Part shown: in pieces, positions 25,856 to 34,693 of the stretch
Layout of the letters: each line of letters starts with the position of its first letter
How positions within the stretch are numbered: position 1 is the stretch's first letter
Translations under genes and position numbers: made by a program
Assembly (NCBI GenBank): GCA_027449105.1
Contig: DAIDMG010000014.1
Span: forward strand, 1 to 34,693
Length of the DNA: 34,693 nt
DNA from: Acidiphilium sp.
GTDB lineage: Bacteria > Pseudomonadota > Alphaproteobacteria > Acetobacterales > Acetobacteraceae
Direction: 5' to 3'
The notes under the pieces: generated by a model
What the model was told of the DNA's origin: nothing
Databases searched by the model: none
The model's input: only the letters and a program-made list of their open reading frames with translations

Positions 25856-26304
25856 TGGAAGACACGGTTGAGGATCTATATCAGCAGTTGATCATGGAGC
25901 GGGCACGGGCTCCGCACTATGCGGGTCGCCTTGTCCGTATCGATGGTGAGGCTGAAGGCGACAATCCGATGTGCGGCGATCAGGTTCACGTGATGTTCGC
26001 GAGCGGTGACGGTGACGTGGTTCAAGAGTTTGCTCACCAAACACGCGGTTGTGCGATCTGTATCGCTTCCGCTGATTTGCTTGGTGATGTCGTCCTGGGA
26101 CGGCACTTGGATGAGATCACGTCCACCGTAGATGCATTTGAAGAGATGATCAGGACAGGTACGCGACCGACGCGGTCGGAATTCGACAAACTGGCAGCAT
26201 TCGCAGGAGTTCACGCCTATCGATCGAGGCGCCGCTGTGCCACGTTGGCCTGGCAGGCGGCTCGGTCCGCCATTATCCGAATGATGGAGGCCCATCATGG
26301 ATAA
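25855..26304 (+). CDS. sufU: Sulfur-transfer protein SufU
   Basis: A 149-aa IscU-like protein. The zinc/sulfur ligands are Cys40 in DNPMCGD, Cys66 in TRGCAICIAS and Cys127 in RRRCATLAW, and the 18-20 residue insert that marks SufU against IscU (FEEMIRTGTRPTRSEF) is present. It takes persulfide from SufS rather than serving as a scaffold. The usual alphaproteobacterial suf operon often lacks SufE, and SufU fills that place here. Confidence 0.95.
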   Translation: MEDTVEDLYQQLIMERARAPHYAGRLVRIDGEAEGDNPMCGDQVHVMFASGDGDVVQEFAHQTRGCAICIASADLLGDVVLGRHLDEITSTVDAFEEMIRTGTRPTRSEFDKLAAFAGVHAYRSRRRCATLAWQAARSAIIRMMEAHHG

Positions 26305-26677
26305 AGGAACAACGCAGATGTCAGCTGGCGCGACGAAGCCAGTGACGACCTGGACGCCCGATGGTGAGGCGGGGCCGGTGATACGCGAGGGGGATGTCAT
26401 TGCAGCAATTTCGACCGTGTACGATCCGGAAATTCCGGTCAACATATTCGAACTGGGCCTGATTTACGCGATTGAGGTCGAAAGCGGGGCAGTCAAGGTG
26501 GAGATGACGTTAACGGCGCCGGGGTGCCCCAGCGCCCAGGAACTACCCGAGGCCGTACGTCTTGCCGTTGGTGCGATTCCGGATGTCGCCGAGGTTGATG
26601 TTAAGGTGGTGTGGGATCCGCCGTGGGACCCGAGTCGGATGAGTGATGAGGCGCGGCTCGCACTGAATATGTATTGA
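26297..26677 (+). CDS. sufT: SufT-like DUF59 (MIP18) Fe-S assembly protein
   Basis: A protein of up to 126 aa with a DUF59/MIP18 domain: VIAAISTVYDPEIPVNIFELGLIYAIEV, then MTLTAPGCPSAQELPE with the conserved Cys, and VVWDPPWDPSRMSDEAR. This is the standard suf-operon DUF59 protein, thought to help cluster maturation or delivery. The ATG at 26297 overlaps sufU by 8 nt; the ATG at 26318, preceded by AAAGGA, is an equally good start and would remove seven residues. Confidence 0.93.
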   Translation: MDKGTTQMSAGATKPVTTWTPDGEAGPVIREGDVIAAISTVYDPEIPVNIFELGLIYAIEVESGAVKVEMTLTAPGCPSAQELPEAVRLAVGAIPDVAEVDVKVVWDPPWDPSRMSDEARLALNMY

Positions 26678-26700
26678 ACAATGAACATTGGGGTTTTGCT

Positions 26701-27072
26701 ATGAGTGTTCATGAGTCAGAAAAGAGGACGCGTTTGCAGAATCTGTCCCCATTGTTGCGGCTAACCGATGCAGCAGCAGAACGGTTGCGCCTGCTCTATG
26801 AGAAGGCCGACAACGGGAAGCTGTTGCGTGTGGCCGTCGCGACCAAGGGGTGCTCGGGCATGTCCTATGAAATGGAATGGGCCGAGGCGCCAGCGTCAAC
26901 GGATGAAATTGTCCAGGACCACGGACTAACTGTGCTCATCGATCGCAAAGCAACACTGTTTCTGATCGGAACGGTGATGGATTACCAATCGGATAGGTTC
27001 TCTTCTGGTTTTACTTTTGAAAATCCGAACGAGAAGGGACGTTGTGGCTGCGGGGAAAGCTTTCACATCTGA
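26701..27072 (+). CDS. sufA: A-type Fe-S carrier SufA (HesB/IscA family)
   Basis: A 123-aa carrier protein. The three ligand cysteines are seen in [13 protein letters not shown] and in [11 protein letters not shown] near the C-terminus. A TTG 27 nt upstream keeps the frame open, but the ATG at 26701 gives a normal A-type N-terminus and was chosen. It is the last gene of the suf run. Its stop codon lies inside the 3' end of hisI on the opposite strand (10-bp overlap), and no terminator is seen. Confidence 0.94.
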   Translation: MSVHESEKRTRLQNLSPLLRLTDAAAERLRLLYEKADNGKLLRVAVATKGCSGMSYEMEWAEAPASTDEIVQDHGLTVLIDRKATLFLIGTVMDYQSDRFSSGFTFENPNEKGRCGCGESFHI

Positions 27073-27467
27073 TCGATGGATCCGTCTTCCGTGACTGTTC
27101 GGAAGAAACAGTTGTGTGCGCCAGTATGACAGGCCGGTCCAGTCTGGTCGACGAGGAGCAGCAGCGTGTCGCCATCGCAGTCGACGCGCATTTCGACAAG
27201 CCGCTGTCGGTGACCAGATGTTTCGCCTTTTCGCCAAAGCGCCGACCGACTTCGGCTGAAATAACAGACCTCCCCGGAGAGCAGCGTCTCCCTGATTGAC
27301 TCCACATTCATCCAAGCTAACATGAGGACCTCACCCGTGTCGTGCTGTTGGGCGATTGCGGGAACGAGACCGTCAGCGTTGAATTTCACGACGTCAAGAA
27401 CGGTTCTCATCGGTTTGCGTCTTCGGCCCCGCTGTTCCTCAAGGGTTCGTGAGTATGGATTCATCAC
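27063..27467 (-). CDS. hisI: Phosphoribosyl-AMP cyclohydrolase
   Basis: This is the third step of histidine synthesis, opening the purine ring of PR-AMP. Family blocks are clear: [43 protein letters not shown], the metal motif DCDGDTLL, and [11 protein letters not shown] with the zinc-site cysteines. The open frame is 134 aa; a Met at codon 20 (27410) would give a 115-aa protein nearer the family core, and neither start has a strong ribosome site. Its 5' end overlaps the lyase gene if the longer form is used. It overlaps sufA tail to tail by 10 bp. Confidence 0.94.
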   Translation of the reverse strand: MMNPYSRTLEEQRGRRRKPMRTVLDVVKFNADGLVPAIAQQHDTGEVLMLAWMNVESIRETLLSGEVCYFSRSRSALWRKGETSGHRQRLVEMRVDCDGDTLLLLVDQTGPACHTGAHNCFFRTVTEDGSIDQM

Positions 27468-28659
27468 GGACGGTGCTGGAATGACTGCGGAGAACGGCTA
27501 AACCAGCCTTTAGGTCGGTGATCAAATCCTCGGTGTGTTCCAGGCCGATTTGTAGACGTAACATTTCACCACCGAAATTACCAGATCCTTCCGTCCGGGT
27601 GATTGTGAAGCTGGTAGGCAGCGCAAGACTCTCGTACCCGCCCCATGATGCGCCAATTCCGAACAGTCGAAGCGCATCAACCATCGCCGTGACTGCCTGA
27701 TAATCATATTGTGGGGCGAAGACCACGCCAAAGAGACCGCAGCTACCACTGTAGTCGCGCATCCAAAATTCATGGCCGGGGCAAGATGGTAGAGCGGGGT
27801 GAAGGACGCGCTGAATCTCTGGTTGGTCAGCGAGCCAGCGGGCGATTTTAAGCGCCGACTCGCCTTGGCGATCAAGTCGAACGGCCAGAGTCCGAGCTCC
27901 GCGGAGCGCGAGCCAACAATCGTCCGGCGACGCGTATTGGCCGAGGTCCAATACCCCGTGGCGCAGCCAAGCCCAATCTTCTTCCGAAGTTACCGTGATT
28001 GCGCCGAGAAGAATGTCAGAGTGTCCGCCAACGTATTTCGTCAGAGACTGGATCGAAACATCGACGCCGTGGCGAAACGGCTGAAACGTGCGAATGCCCC
28101 AAGTGTTGTCCATAAATACCTTTGCCCCGACTTCATGAGCAACCTTGGAGATCATGGGCACGTCCTGAACCTCGAAGGTATGGCTTCCGGGACTTTCGAC
28201 CATCATGACGCGGAGGCTCGAGGGAATCAAACTGCGTAGTTGGTGCTCGCTGATCAGTGGATCGTAATAACGGGTCTGCACACCATACCGCCGCAGGATT
28301 GTATCGCAGAATCGGCGCGTCGGGCCATAAACCGAGTCGGGCACGAAAACAGTGTCTCCAGTCCGGAGATAGGCGAGCAGCGGCGCTGTGATCGCGGCTA
28401 GGCCAGTCGAGACAATTTGACAGCGCGTGCCACCTTCGATTTCCGCAACCAGGGCTTCGAGCGCAAAATGGGTCTCGGTCCCGTAGAGGCCGTAGATCTC
28501 CTCCTGCTCGAGGCGGCGCGCACCAATTGTTTGCCGCTGCGCGCAGTTTTCATACAAGACCGTTGAGCCTCGCACGAGCTTCGGATTTACGAAGCCGTGG
28601 CTCTTGGTCGGCGGGCGCCCACGAAGGATCAGGCGCGATTCGAAGTCATTTTCGTTCAT
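27439..28659 (-). CDS. metC: Cystathionine beta-lyase-like PLP enzyme (MetC type)
   Basis: A 406-aa Cys/Met-metabolism PLP enzyme. The PLP lysine is in [21 protein letters not shown], the upstream Asp is in [18 protein letters not shown], and [22 protein letters not shown] is the phosphate/substrate region. These resemble bacterial cystathionine beta-lyase, which yields homocysteine, pyruvate and ammonia. A related gamma-lyase activity cannot be excluded. It overlaps the sulfurtransferase gene by 4 nt. Confidence 0.88.
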   Translation of the reverse strand: MNENDFESRLILRGRPPTKSHGFVNPKLVRGSTVLYENCAQRQTIGARRLEQEEIYGLYGTETHFALEALVAEIEGGTRCQIVSTGLAAITAPLLAYLRTGDTVFVPDSVYGPTRRFCDTILRRYGVQTRYYDPLISEHQLRSLIPSSLRVMMVESPGSHTFEVQDVPMISKVAHEVGAKVFMDNTWGIRTFQPFRHGVDVSIQSLTKYVGGHSDILLGAITVTSEEDWAWLRHGVLDLGQYASPDDCWLALRGARTLAVRLDRQGESALKIARWLADQPEIQRVLHPALPSCPGHEFWMRDYSGSCGLFGVVFAPQYDYQAVTAMVDALRLFGIGASWGGYESLALPTSFTITRTEGSGNFGGEMLRLQIGLEHTEDLITDLKAGLAVLRSHSSTVRDESILTNP

Positions 28660-29519
28660 TCTGTCCTCTCGATAGGGGTGTCGTCACGGCTTCCCCATTC
28701 GGCCCAAGAGCCGTCGTAAAGTGCACCGGTCGGGAGGCCGGCAAGCGCCAGGCCAAGGGTCAGCACTGCAGCCGTAATGCCGGAACCACACATTGTGACC
28801 GGGCGGCAAGCGTGGGTAACACCGACGGCGCGAAAGATTTCCTGCAATTCAGGTGGCGGCTTCATTGTTTGGTCAACGTTCAGTAAGCTCGTAAACGGCA
28901 GTGAGACTGCTCCCGGAATGTGGCCTGAATGTACGCCGGCGCGCGGTTCCGGCATTGTTCCGGAAAACCGGCTAAATCCGCGTGCGTCAAGAAGCCGTTC
29001 GCAGCCAGATTCAAGATTGGCCATGATCGCAGCTTGGTCACGCACAAGTTCCGGATGGAAGCGTGGGATGAAAGTACCTTCTACAGGCGTCGCGGGGAGG
29101 CCTGCTTCAACTTCTTTCCCTTCGGCCATCCATTTTGGGAGACCGCCGTCAAGCACGGTCACGTCGTCATGCCCAAAAACCCGGAACATCCACCAGGCCC
29201 GAGCGGCGGAGAACAATCCACGCTGATCATAGACCACGACCCGGGAGTTATTCGATATACCAAGTGCGGCCACTGATTCAGCGAATTCGTCCGTTGCCGG
29301 CAACATATGTGGGAGTGGCGTCTCTAGGTCAGCAATCTGTTCAAGATCGAAGAATTGCGCGCCCGGTATCCTACTGTTCACGAAAACTGCAAAGGCATCA
29401 TTCTTCTCTGTGGGCAGATAAAACGATGCATCGAGAATCACGAGATTCGGCTGCCCTAGGTGGGACGCTAATGTGTCCACGGATACGAGAGGATATTTCA
29501 TCAGCGACACATAACGCAT
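28656..29519 (-). CDS. sseA: 3-mercaptopyruvate/thiosulfate sulfurtransferase
   Basis: A 287-aa protein with two rhodanese domains. The first (VSVDTLASHLGQPNLVILDASF) is inactive; the second has the catalytic loop CGSGITA, the mercaptopyruvate type rather than the CRxGxR thiosulfate type. IPGAVSLPF and LYDGSWAEWGSRDDTPIE are conserved. The annotated ATG at 29519 lies six codons before a second Met (MKYPLVSVD), which is an alternative start. It sits between the Xre regulator and metC in one direction, so this is a small sulfur-amino-acid unit. Confidence 0.92.
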   Translation of the reverse strand: MRYVSLMKYPLVSVDTLASHLGQPNLVILDASFYLPTEKNDAFAVFVNSRIPGAQFFDLEQIADLETPLPHMLPATDEFAESVAALGISNNSRVVVYDQRGLFSAARAWWMFRVFGHDDVTVLDGGLPKWMAEGKEVEAGLPATPVEGTFIPRFHPELVRDQAAIMANLESGCERLLDARGFSRFSGTMPEPRAGVHSGHIPGAVSLPFTSLLNVDQTMKPPPELQEIFRAVGVTHACRPVTMCGSGITAAVLTLGLALAGLPTGALYDGSWAEWGSRDDTPIERTE

Positions 29520-29551
29520 TAGAAAGATGCTGTCGTGCCTGGCACTATAAG

Positions 29552-30424
29552 CTACACGTCGACCAGCATCTTACGAATGAGTTGTGCTGCCGCCGTACCT
29601 TTGGCAGCGTCGCGCCATGCTTGCTCGGCTACACGCTGATGGGAGACTATAGCGTCTTCCGCGCTGGTAATCATAGCGACGCCCGTTTGGCTGTTCGGAA
29701 GGCAATCGGTCGGGAAGGGATTGATCGCCAGTGAAGCGCGGGCGCCGTTACGCAAGAGGATAAACTGGCTCGATACCTCGGTGCTGGTGTTCATACCAAT
29801 TTGCAGACCTATTGGCTCGCTTTCCATAAGATCAGCCATTCGCTCCACCTCTCGCCGTGCCACATCTCGGCACTGGGCCCGTAAGCGCTCTGACAAGACC
29901 AGCACACCTCCGATCCCGTTCCGAAGGAGGCGCTGTAGCGGACCGGTTGACATGACGGTGATTACCGATGGCCGACGGACGGCGAACATCTGCTTGCGCG
30001 TCTTTAGGGCGGTTAACACCTGCTCCGAGGCGGCTTCGACCTTCGTGCGATCTGCTGCAGACTGGCTTGCTATTTCCTCAAAAATTTGGGCGATCGTTGC
30101 GTCATAATAATCTGTGGTTGTCAGATAACAGAGCGTTTCACCAATGTGCAGGATCTGGTCAGCACTTTCCTCCATTTGCCGCAATCGCTCGAGAAAACCT
30201 ATCGGACGACTGTAATACTCGACCCCGATACCAAGCAGCGTGAGCGGCGAAATCTTCAGGAGCTCGGCAAGGCGCTTGACCGTATCAAGTTTGATGACCT
30301 CGCCTTTTTCATAGCGATATAAAGCGGCGCGCGACACGCCCAAGCGGGCCGCAATTTCCTCAGCCTTCAGGCCCGATTCCATCCGATAGGCACGAAGCTG
30401 TTGTCCGATCTCACTGAATTGCAT
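29552..30424 (-). CDS. Xre-family transcriptional regulator
   Basis: A 290-aa protein with an N-terminal helix-turn-helix of the Xre/Cro type (IGQQLRAYRMESGLKAEEIAARLGVSRAALYRYEKGEVIKLDTVKRLAELL, residues 6-56) and a long C-terminal domain of unknown ligand. AGGA lies 9 nt before the ATG. As the first gene of the run leading to sseA, metC and hisI, it may control sulfur-amino-acid metabolism (inference from position). A -10-like TATAAC is at 30518-30513 on the minus strand, in an A+T-rich stretch. Confidence 0.85.
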   Translation of the reverse strand: MQFSEIGQQLRAYRMESGLKAEEIAARLGVSRAALYRYEKGEVIKLDTVKRLAELLKISPLTLLGIGVEYYSRPIGFLERLRQMEESADQILHIGETLCYLTTTDYYDATIAQIFEEIASQSAADRTKVEAASEQVLTALKTRKQMFAVRRPSVITVMSTGPLQRLLRNGIGGVLVLSERLRAQCRDVARREVERMADLMESEPIGLQIGMNTSTEVSSQFILLRNGARASLAINPFPTDCLPNSQTGVAMITSAEDAIVSHQRVAEQAWRDAAKGTAAAQLIRKMLVDV

Positions 30425-30803
30425 TGTTTGCGTCCTGAGAGAGGTTCGCGTTCGTCAATTCATCACGGCAATTTTGAGGATGATCAATCAAAAATCGGAA
30501 CGTTTTCGGTAAGTTATACATTTTTCCGCAATTTCCAATTTTTGTGGCAAGTTCTGATTTTCTTTGTTTTGTTATCTGGAAATTGTCCTCTTCGCAATAC
30601 GTGAGGAGGTTGAGGAGGCGGCGCCTCGTTCATGGATTTGCGCCTTCAGAGCCTTGGGACCGTTGCGTTCGTCTGGCTTTGCGCTTTTGCGGGATTTTGG
30701 GCCAGCAAACCATCACGAAAATTTGAGCGGTATTGTTGAATAGGAGGGTGAGCTGAAGCCACAGGGATTTGTCCGAAATGCCCAGAAGGAGTCCTGGGTG
30801 TCG
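30425..30803. other. Gene-free stretch between the Xre regulator and the pnp terminator
   Basis: No convincing coding frame was seen on either strand. The part at 30470-30600 is clearly A+T-rich compared with its surroundings and probably holds the promoter and operator of the Xre regulator; GGAAC and TTTTC motifs recur there. Nothing recognisable was found in 30610-30800. Confidence 0.5.
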
Positions 30804-30833
30804 AAAAATCCCACCCGGCGGCCGGGTGGGATT
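30804..30833 (-). terminator. Intrinsic terminator of pnp
   Basis: A perfect 12-bp stem (AATCCCACCCGG paired with CCGGGTGGGATT) with a 3-nt loop lies about 35 bp after the pnp stop. Read on the minus strand, the stem ends in a run of T, as expected for a Rho-independent terminator of pnp. Confidence 0.92.
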
Positions 30834-30867
30834 AGTCTGTCGCTGGTTAGGTTATCCTGAAATCGGG

Positions 30868-33021
30868 CTATTGAGGCGCTGTCTCGTCACGTCGTGTGCC
30901 CTTCGCACCGACCTGATCGGAGATATCCGAGCCTGTCAGTTGGTCGACCACCCGCATCGAGAGTTTAACTTTACCTCGGTCGTCGAGGCCGATCATCTTG
31001 ACCTTAACCACGTCACCGGGCTTCACAACGTCGGTAGTGCGGGCGACTCGCCCTTGGGCGAGCTCGCTTATGTGAACCAAACCGTCGCGGTTTCCAAAAA
31101 AATTAACGAAGGCGCCGAAATCCGCGACTTTGACGACCTTGCCCGTATAGATCGTACCCACTTCTGGTTCCGAGGTAAGGCTCCGGATCTTGTCGATTGC
31201 TTTTCGGGCCTGTTCGTCGGACGTTGCGGCAATTTTGATAGTGCCGTCGTCTTCAATGTCGATTTTGCATCCGGTTTGCTCAACGATTTCGCGGATCACC
31301 TTTCCCCCCGTACCGATGACGTCACGGATTTTTTCCTTCGGGACGTTGATGACGGTGATACGCGGCGCATTTTGCGATACCTCATCGCGAGCGCCTTGGA
31401 GGGCCTTGGCCATTTCGCCAAGAATGTGAAGTCGCCCTTCACGCGCTTGGTTAAGAGCGATACGCATGATCTCCGGCGTGATGGAGGTGATTTTGATGTC
31501 CATCTGCAACGCGGTGACGCCCACGTCAGTCCCAGCAACCTTAAAATCCATGTCGCCAAGATGGTCTTCGTCTCCGAGAATGTCGGAGAGCACGGCAAAA
31601 CCACGATCCTCTTTTATCAGGCCCATCGCAATGCCGGCTACCGGGCGTTCCAGCTTCACGCCTGCATCCATAAGAGCAAGTGAGGTGCCGCAAACCGTTG
31701 CCATTGATGATGACCCGTTACTTTCCGTGATCTCGGATACCACCCTTATCGTGTAAGGAAATTTCTCCTTGCCGGGCAGCAGCGGATGCACCGCGCGCCA
31801 AGCGAGCTTGCCATGCCCAACTTCACGTCGGCCAGGCGAACCGATACGGCCAGTTTCGCCCACAGAATATGGCGGAAAGTTATAATGCAACATGAAATAT
31901 TCTCGGTACTCACCCTCAATCGCATCAATGATCTGCTCGTCCTGTCCGGTGCCAAGGGTTGCCACTACAAGCGCTTGCGTTTCGCCGCGCGTAAACAGTG
32001 CTGAGCCGTGCGAGCGGGGCAGTACCCCGACCTCGGCAACGATCGGGCGGACTGTTCTCGTATCCCGGCCATCGATACGAATTCCGTGGTCAAGAATTGC
32101 GTTGCGCACAATATCGGCTTCAAGTTCTTTGAACAGTCCCTTTGCCTTTTCCGCATCGAGGCCTTCAGCAGCCAGCGCTTCGGTTACTTTCTGTTTCGCA
32201 GCACTGATTTTCTCATGGCGAAGTTGCTTTTCGCGTTCGGCATAGGCGTCACGAAGCGCGTCCCGCGAAAGGGTGTCGACTCGGGATTTTAGAACGCGTT
32301 CATCTTCGCTCTCTTCAGGAAGATCCCATGGATCCTTCGCCGCATGTTCGGCTAACGCGATGATCGCTTCAATTACCGGCTGAAATTGTGCATGACCGAA
32401 GGTGACGGCACCGAGCATCACGTCTTCAGAAAGCTCCTGCGCTTCGCTTTCAACCATGAGGACGCCCGCGTGCGTTCCGGCCACCACGAGGTCAAGTTCG
32501 CTGGCCTCGCGTTGCTCGGCTGTCGGGTTCAGCACGTACTCGCCCCGAATGTAGCCAACCCGTGCTGCCCCGACTGGCCCTTGGAAGGGGATGCCGGAAA
32601 GCGTCAGAGCGGCCGATGCTGCCACCATTGCTACAACATCGGGATCATTTTCCAAGTCGTGGCTGAGTACGGTGACAATGACTTGGACCTCGTTACGAAA
32701 CCCTTCCGGAAACAGTGGCCGGATCGGTCGGTCGATCAGCCGGGAGACCAAAGTCTCCTTTTCGGTTGGCCGCCCTTCACGCTTGAAAAAGCCGCCCGGG
32801 ATTCGACCGGCGGCAAAGAATTTTTCCTGATAATTCACCGTCAGCGGAAAGAAATCCTGTCCCGGTTTCACGCCTCGAGCGCCAACAGCCGTGGCAAGCA
32901 CGACCGTGTCTCCATAGGAGGCTATAACCGCACCGTCCGCCTGACGAGCGACTTTGCCTGTCTCCAAGATTAGCTTTCGACCACCCCAGTCGAGTTCTTT
33001 GCGAAAGTATTTGTCGAACAT
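30868..33021 (-). CDS. pnp: Polynucleotide phosphorylase
   Basis: A 717-aa exoribonuclease that degrades RNA 3' to 5' with phosphate. Two RNase PH domains are seen (first from [35 protein letters not shown], second around [21 protein letters not shown]), then a KH domain ([36 protein letters not shown]) and an S1 domain ([30 protein letters not shown]). The length is normal. AAGGAC precedes the ATG by 7 nt. A strong terminator follows. The usual upstream partner rpsO was not found. Confidence 0.98.
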   Translation of the reverse strand: MFDKYFRKELDWGGRKLILETGKVARQADGAVIASYGDTVVLATAVGARGVKPGQDFFPLTVNYQEKFFAAGRIPGGFFKREGRPTEKETLVSRLIDRPIRPLFPEGFRNEVQVIVTVLSHDLENDPDVVAMVAASAALTLSGIPFQGPVGAARVGYIRGEYVLNPTAEQREASELDLVVAGTHAGVLMVESEAQELSEDVMLGAVTFGHAQFQPVIEAIIALAEHAAKDPWDLPEESEDERVLKSRVDTLSRDALRDAYAEREKQLRHEKISAAKQKVTEALAAEGLDAEKAKGLFKELEADIVRNAILDHGIRIDGRDTRTVRPIVAEVGVLPRSHGSALFTRGETQALVVATLGTGQDEQIIDAIEGEYREYFMLHYNFPPYSVGETGRIGSPGRREVGHGKLAWRAVHPLLPGKEKFPYTIRVVSEITESNGSSSMATVCGTSLALMDAGVKLERPVAGIAMGLIKEDRGFAVLSDILGDEDHLGDMDFKVAGTDVGVTALQMDIKITSITPEIMRIALNQAREGRLHILGEMAKALQGARDEVSQNAPRITVINVPKEKIRDVIGTGGKVIREIVEQTGCKIDIEDDGTIKIAATSDEQARKAIDKIRSLTSEPEVGTIYTGKVVKVADFGAFVNFFGNRDGLVHISELAQGRVARTTDVVKPGDVVKVKMIGLDDRGKVKLSMRVVDQLTGSDISDQVGAKGTRRDETAPQ

Positions 33022-33784
33022 TGGTCAGTCCTTACAATAGGGGATCAGACTGGCTGGCAGCTCGGAGCGCGGTGTGGGAGACGGCGTCTCGGGCCGCATG
33101 GGGCGGGCTGTGGGAGAAAACTCATCACAGCCACGGGCCATGTGGCCGGAAACGCCGATGGAAGTCCCAGCATAGCGCGCAACCGAACGACTAAAGCCGT
33201 TCCAATCGCACCAGGGAACAATTCCCCCGTTTCAAATGCGCCATCATAACGCGCAAATATATCATAGCGGAAACAAAGCGACTCCGCTACTCCGACATCC
33301 CAAAATGCCATTTTGCCTTCATGTGAAGATGCGACAGCATTTCGCGAAGGGTAACGGACGAAACATGGCAGCTTCCCGCTTCTTGGGAACAGACCCTAAG
33401 AAACGCAATAAAAGCGGGCAGGGATGAAAAAAAGGAGGCAGGCGTAAAAACAGAAGGCACCAAGACCGCACGATCGCTTTTATCCATCCCGCGAGCATTG
33501 TGTCGTGGCAAAGTTTCCGGACAGCCTCTGGTGAGCGGCACGTCGAATCTGAAAGCGCCCCGATATCATCCATGGCCCTTAGATCTTTTTCGGCTATGTG
33601 CAAATCGCGGTTGAATCTTGACCGTTCATCGTAGCCATACGGGGTCCCGTAGCGTGCAACATCTGGTTGACATTGATGGGCGGCCTGATTAGGCTGTTTC
33701 GTGCAACAAATGGTTGGATCGCGGCATGAACCGCGACTACGGAAGCTCGGTCTCTTTATGGCCGAGTGTGTTCACTTTGAACTG
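33022..33784. other. Roughly 760-bp stretch without a recognisable gene
   Basis: The short frames here (for example 33045-33311 minus and 33287-33541 minus) have unnatural composition and no family motif. Translating the minus strand gave no S15-like sequence. A small inverted repeat CAAAATG/CATTTTG lies at 33301-33315 without a following T-run. The region presumably holds the pnp promoter and may be a rearrangement scar next to the decayed hipA. Confidence 0.45.
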
Positions 33785-34646
33785 CTAGAATGACCCGGGC
33801 GCCATGTCGTCGGCGACATTTGGTTGCGCATGACCATCATCATTATTGTCATTGACCCGGAGATTCGCGATCACGTCTGCACATCGACGACTGATGGCAG
33901 ACGTGAAGCTTGAAAGCATGGGGTGAGTGCCAGCAGGCATTGCTTCGACCATGACACGGGCTGACTCGAGATTAGATAATACAATCTCCGCTATTTGTTG
34001 CACCCTGCGAATGACAGCCGATCCGTTAAGACCGCATTCATGCGCCATTCGGCGCCAATGTCTTTGATAGATATGCTTTCCGCGGCGTTGACCGCCAATG
34101 TCTTGTGAAAGGTTTTTGGTGATGCCGGGCCACTCATCCCCACACATCAGATCGTAAAGAGGGGCAAGGGACGCCCCACGACCCTTAAGCATGATCGAAT
34201 AGTTTTTGGCATGCGAATCTACATTGGTGATCAGTACGTTGAAGATCACTGCATCGATCAGGCGAGAGATGTCGGTTGCCATCATATGGCGTCGCACGAG
34301 ACCAAAGAATTCTTTCAACCCCGGTCCTGACCTTCCTGTCTGGTTGTATTGATATTTTGCGACCAACCTCCATGATCATGGCGATAATATCACTTGGTGC
34401 ATACCCGAAACGCTTGCTGATGGTTTGCAGTGATGCCCCCTCCGGCAGCAAATTTGCTAGCCATGGAAGGATAATTTCCCCACTTACCGGAGATGGGCCA
34501 ACAGGCATTAGGACAGACACAGGAAACGATCCTGGTCGATCAATCCAGCTTGGATCGTACGTGAACGTCACATCGAGCGACGTTGTGGCGATCGAGCCGA
34601 GATGAATATTTTCGTACGGAACTCTCGAATTGACTAAGCGGAGCAC
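33785..34646 (-). pseudogene. hipA: HipA-type toxin kinase, internally deleted and frameshifted
   Basis: Two pieces of one HipA protein lie in different frames. The N-terminal piece (from 34646, GTG start) has the Couple_hipA-type domain: VTFTYDPSWIDRPGSFPVSVLMPVG, then PWLANLLPEG and ISKRFGYAPSDIIAMIMEVGR. The C-terminal piece (34366-33785) has KYQYNQTGRSGPGLKEFF, the catalytic loop VIFNVLITNVDSHAKNYSIML, and LAPLYDL. Joined at about 34340-34366, they lack roughly 150 residues containing the ATP-binding N-lobe, so kinase activity is not expected. The 150-residue estimate comes from comparison with a typical HipA of about 440 aa. A hipB would lie right of the window and is not visible. Confidence 0.85.
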
Positions 34647-34693
34647 AACATGCAGAACAAAGCATGAACCTGTCGCTGCGCGCCTTCAACGAG

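Noticed and set aside
30769-31683. A 304-codon plus-strand frame opposite pnp
   Set aside because: It covers the pnp terminator and the KH/S1 coding end; the translation is the complement of conserved codons.
33045-33311. Possible small ribosomal protein S15 gene upstream of pnp
   Set aside because: The 88-aa product has the right length but none of the S15 sequence features and a biased composition.

Overview
The window looks like a chromosomal segment of an alphaproteobacterium, probably in Rhodospirillales/Acetobacteraceae. This rests on gene order and protein style (glmU-glmS next to gph, an Rrf2-type regulator with sufBCDS-sufU-sufT-sufA, TTG/GTG starts, high G+C) and is an inference. 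It falls into two parts: an accessory left half (about 1-16735) and a core right half (about 16760-33021) that ends in a decayed hipA.

Left half. The centrepiece is a complete five-gene Tn7-type transposition operon on the minus strand: tnsA (15773-16600), tnsB (13626-15776), tnsC (12025-13629), tnsD/tniQ (10201-12015) and tnsE (8564-10204). Most neighbours overlap by 4 nt. The right end lies 24 bp beyond the glmS stop codon and carries three tandem 20-bp TnsB-type sites (16668-16727) and a TGT terminus (16735). This is the classical attTn7 position and orientation. No matching left end was seen, so the transposon probably runs past base 1 and everything left of tnsE is probably cargo.

The apparent cargo is a copper/periplasmic thiol-redox operon on the minus strand: copZ-like chaperone (5614-5826), multicopper oxidase (4057-5565), DsbD core (2840-4045), DsbD-alpha-like protein (2262-2843), exported COG4798-type methyltransferase (1367-2230) and an Lgt-like/TlpA fusion (484-1365). 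A promoter with a 19-bp spacer, as used by CueR/MerR regulators, precedes copZ. A separate TlpA-like gene enters from the left edge on the plus strand.

Between copZ and tnsE is a graveyard: a permease/ABC-transporter chimera, an IS5-family element with a 7-bp direct repeat and a broken transposase, an Xre-type antitoxin with a wrecked RES toxin, and an IS21 istB remnant.

Right half. It holds glmS and glmU (cell-wall amino-sugar supply), gph, the sufR-type regulator and the suf Fe-S assembly operon, then a convergent minus-strand run of hisI, metC-like lyase, sseA-like sulfurtransferase and an Xre regulator. Next come pnp with a clear intrinsic terminator, a roughly 760-bp stretch without a recognisable gene where rpsO would often be, and an internally deleted hipA at the right edge.
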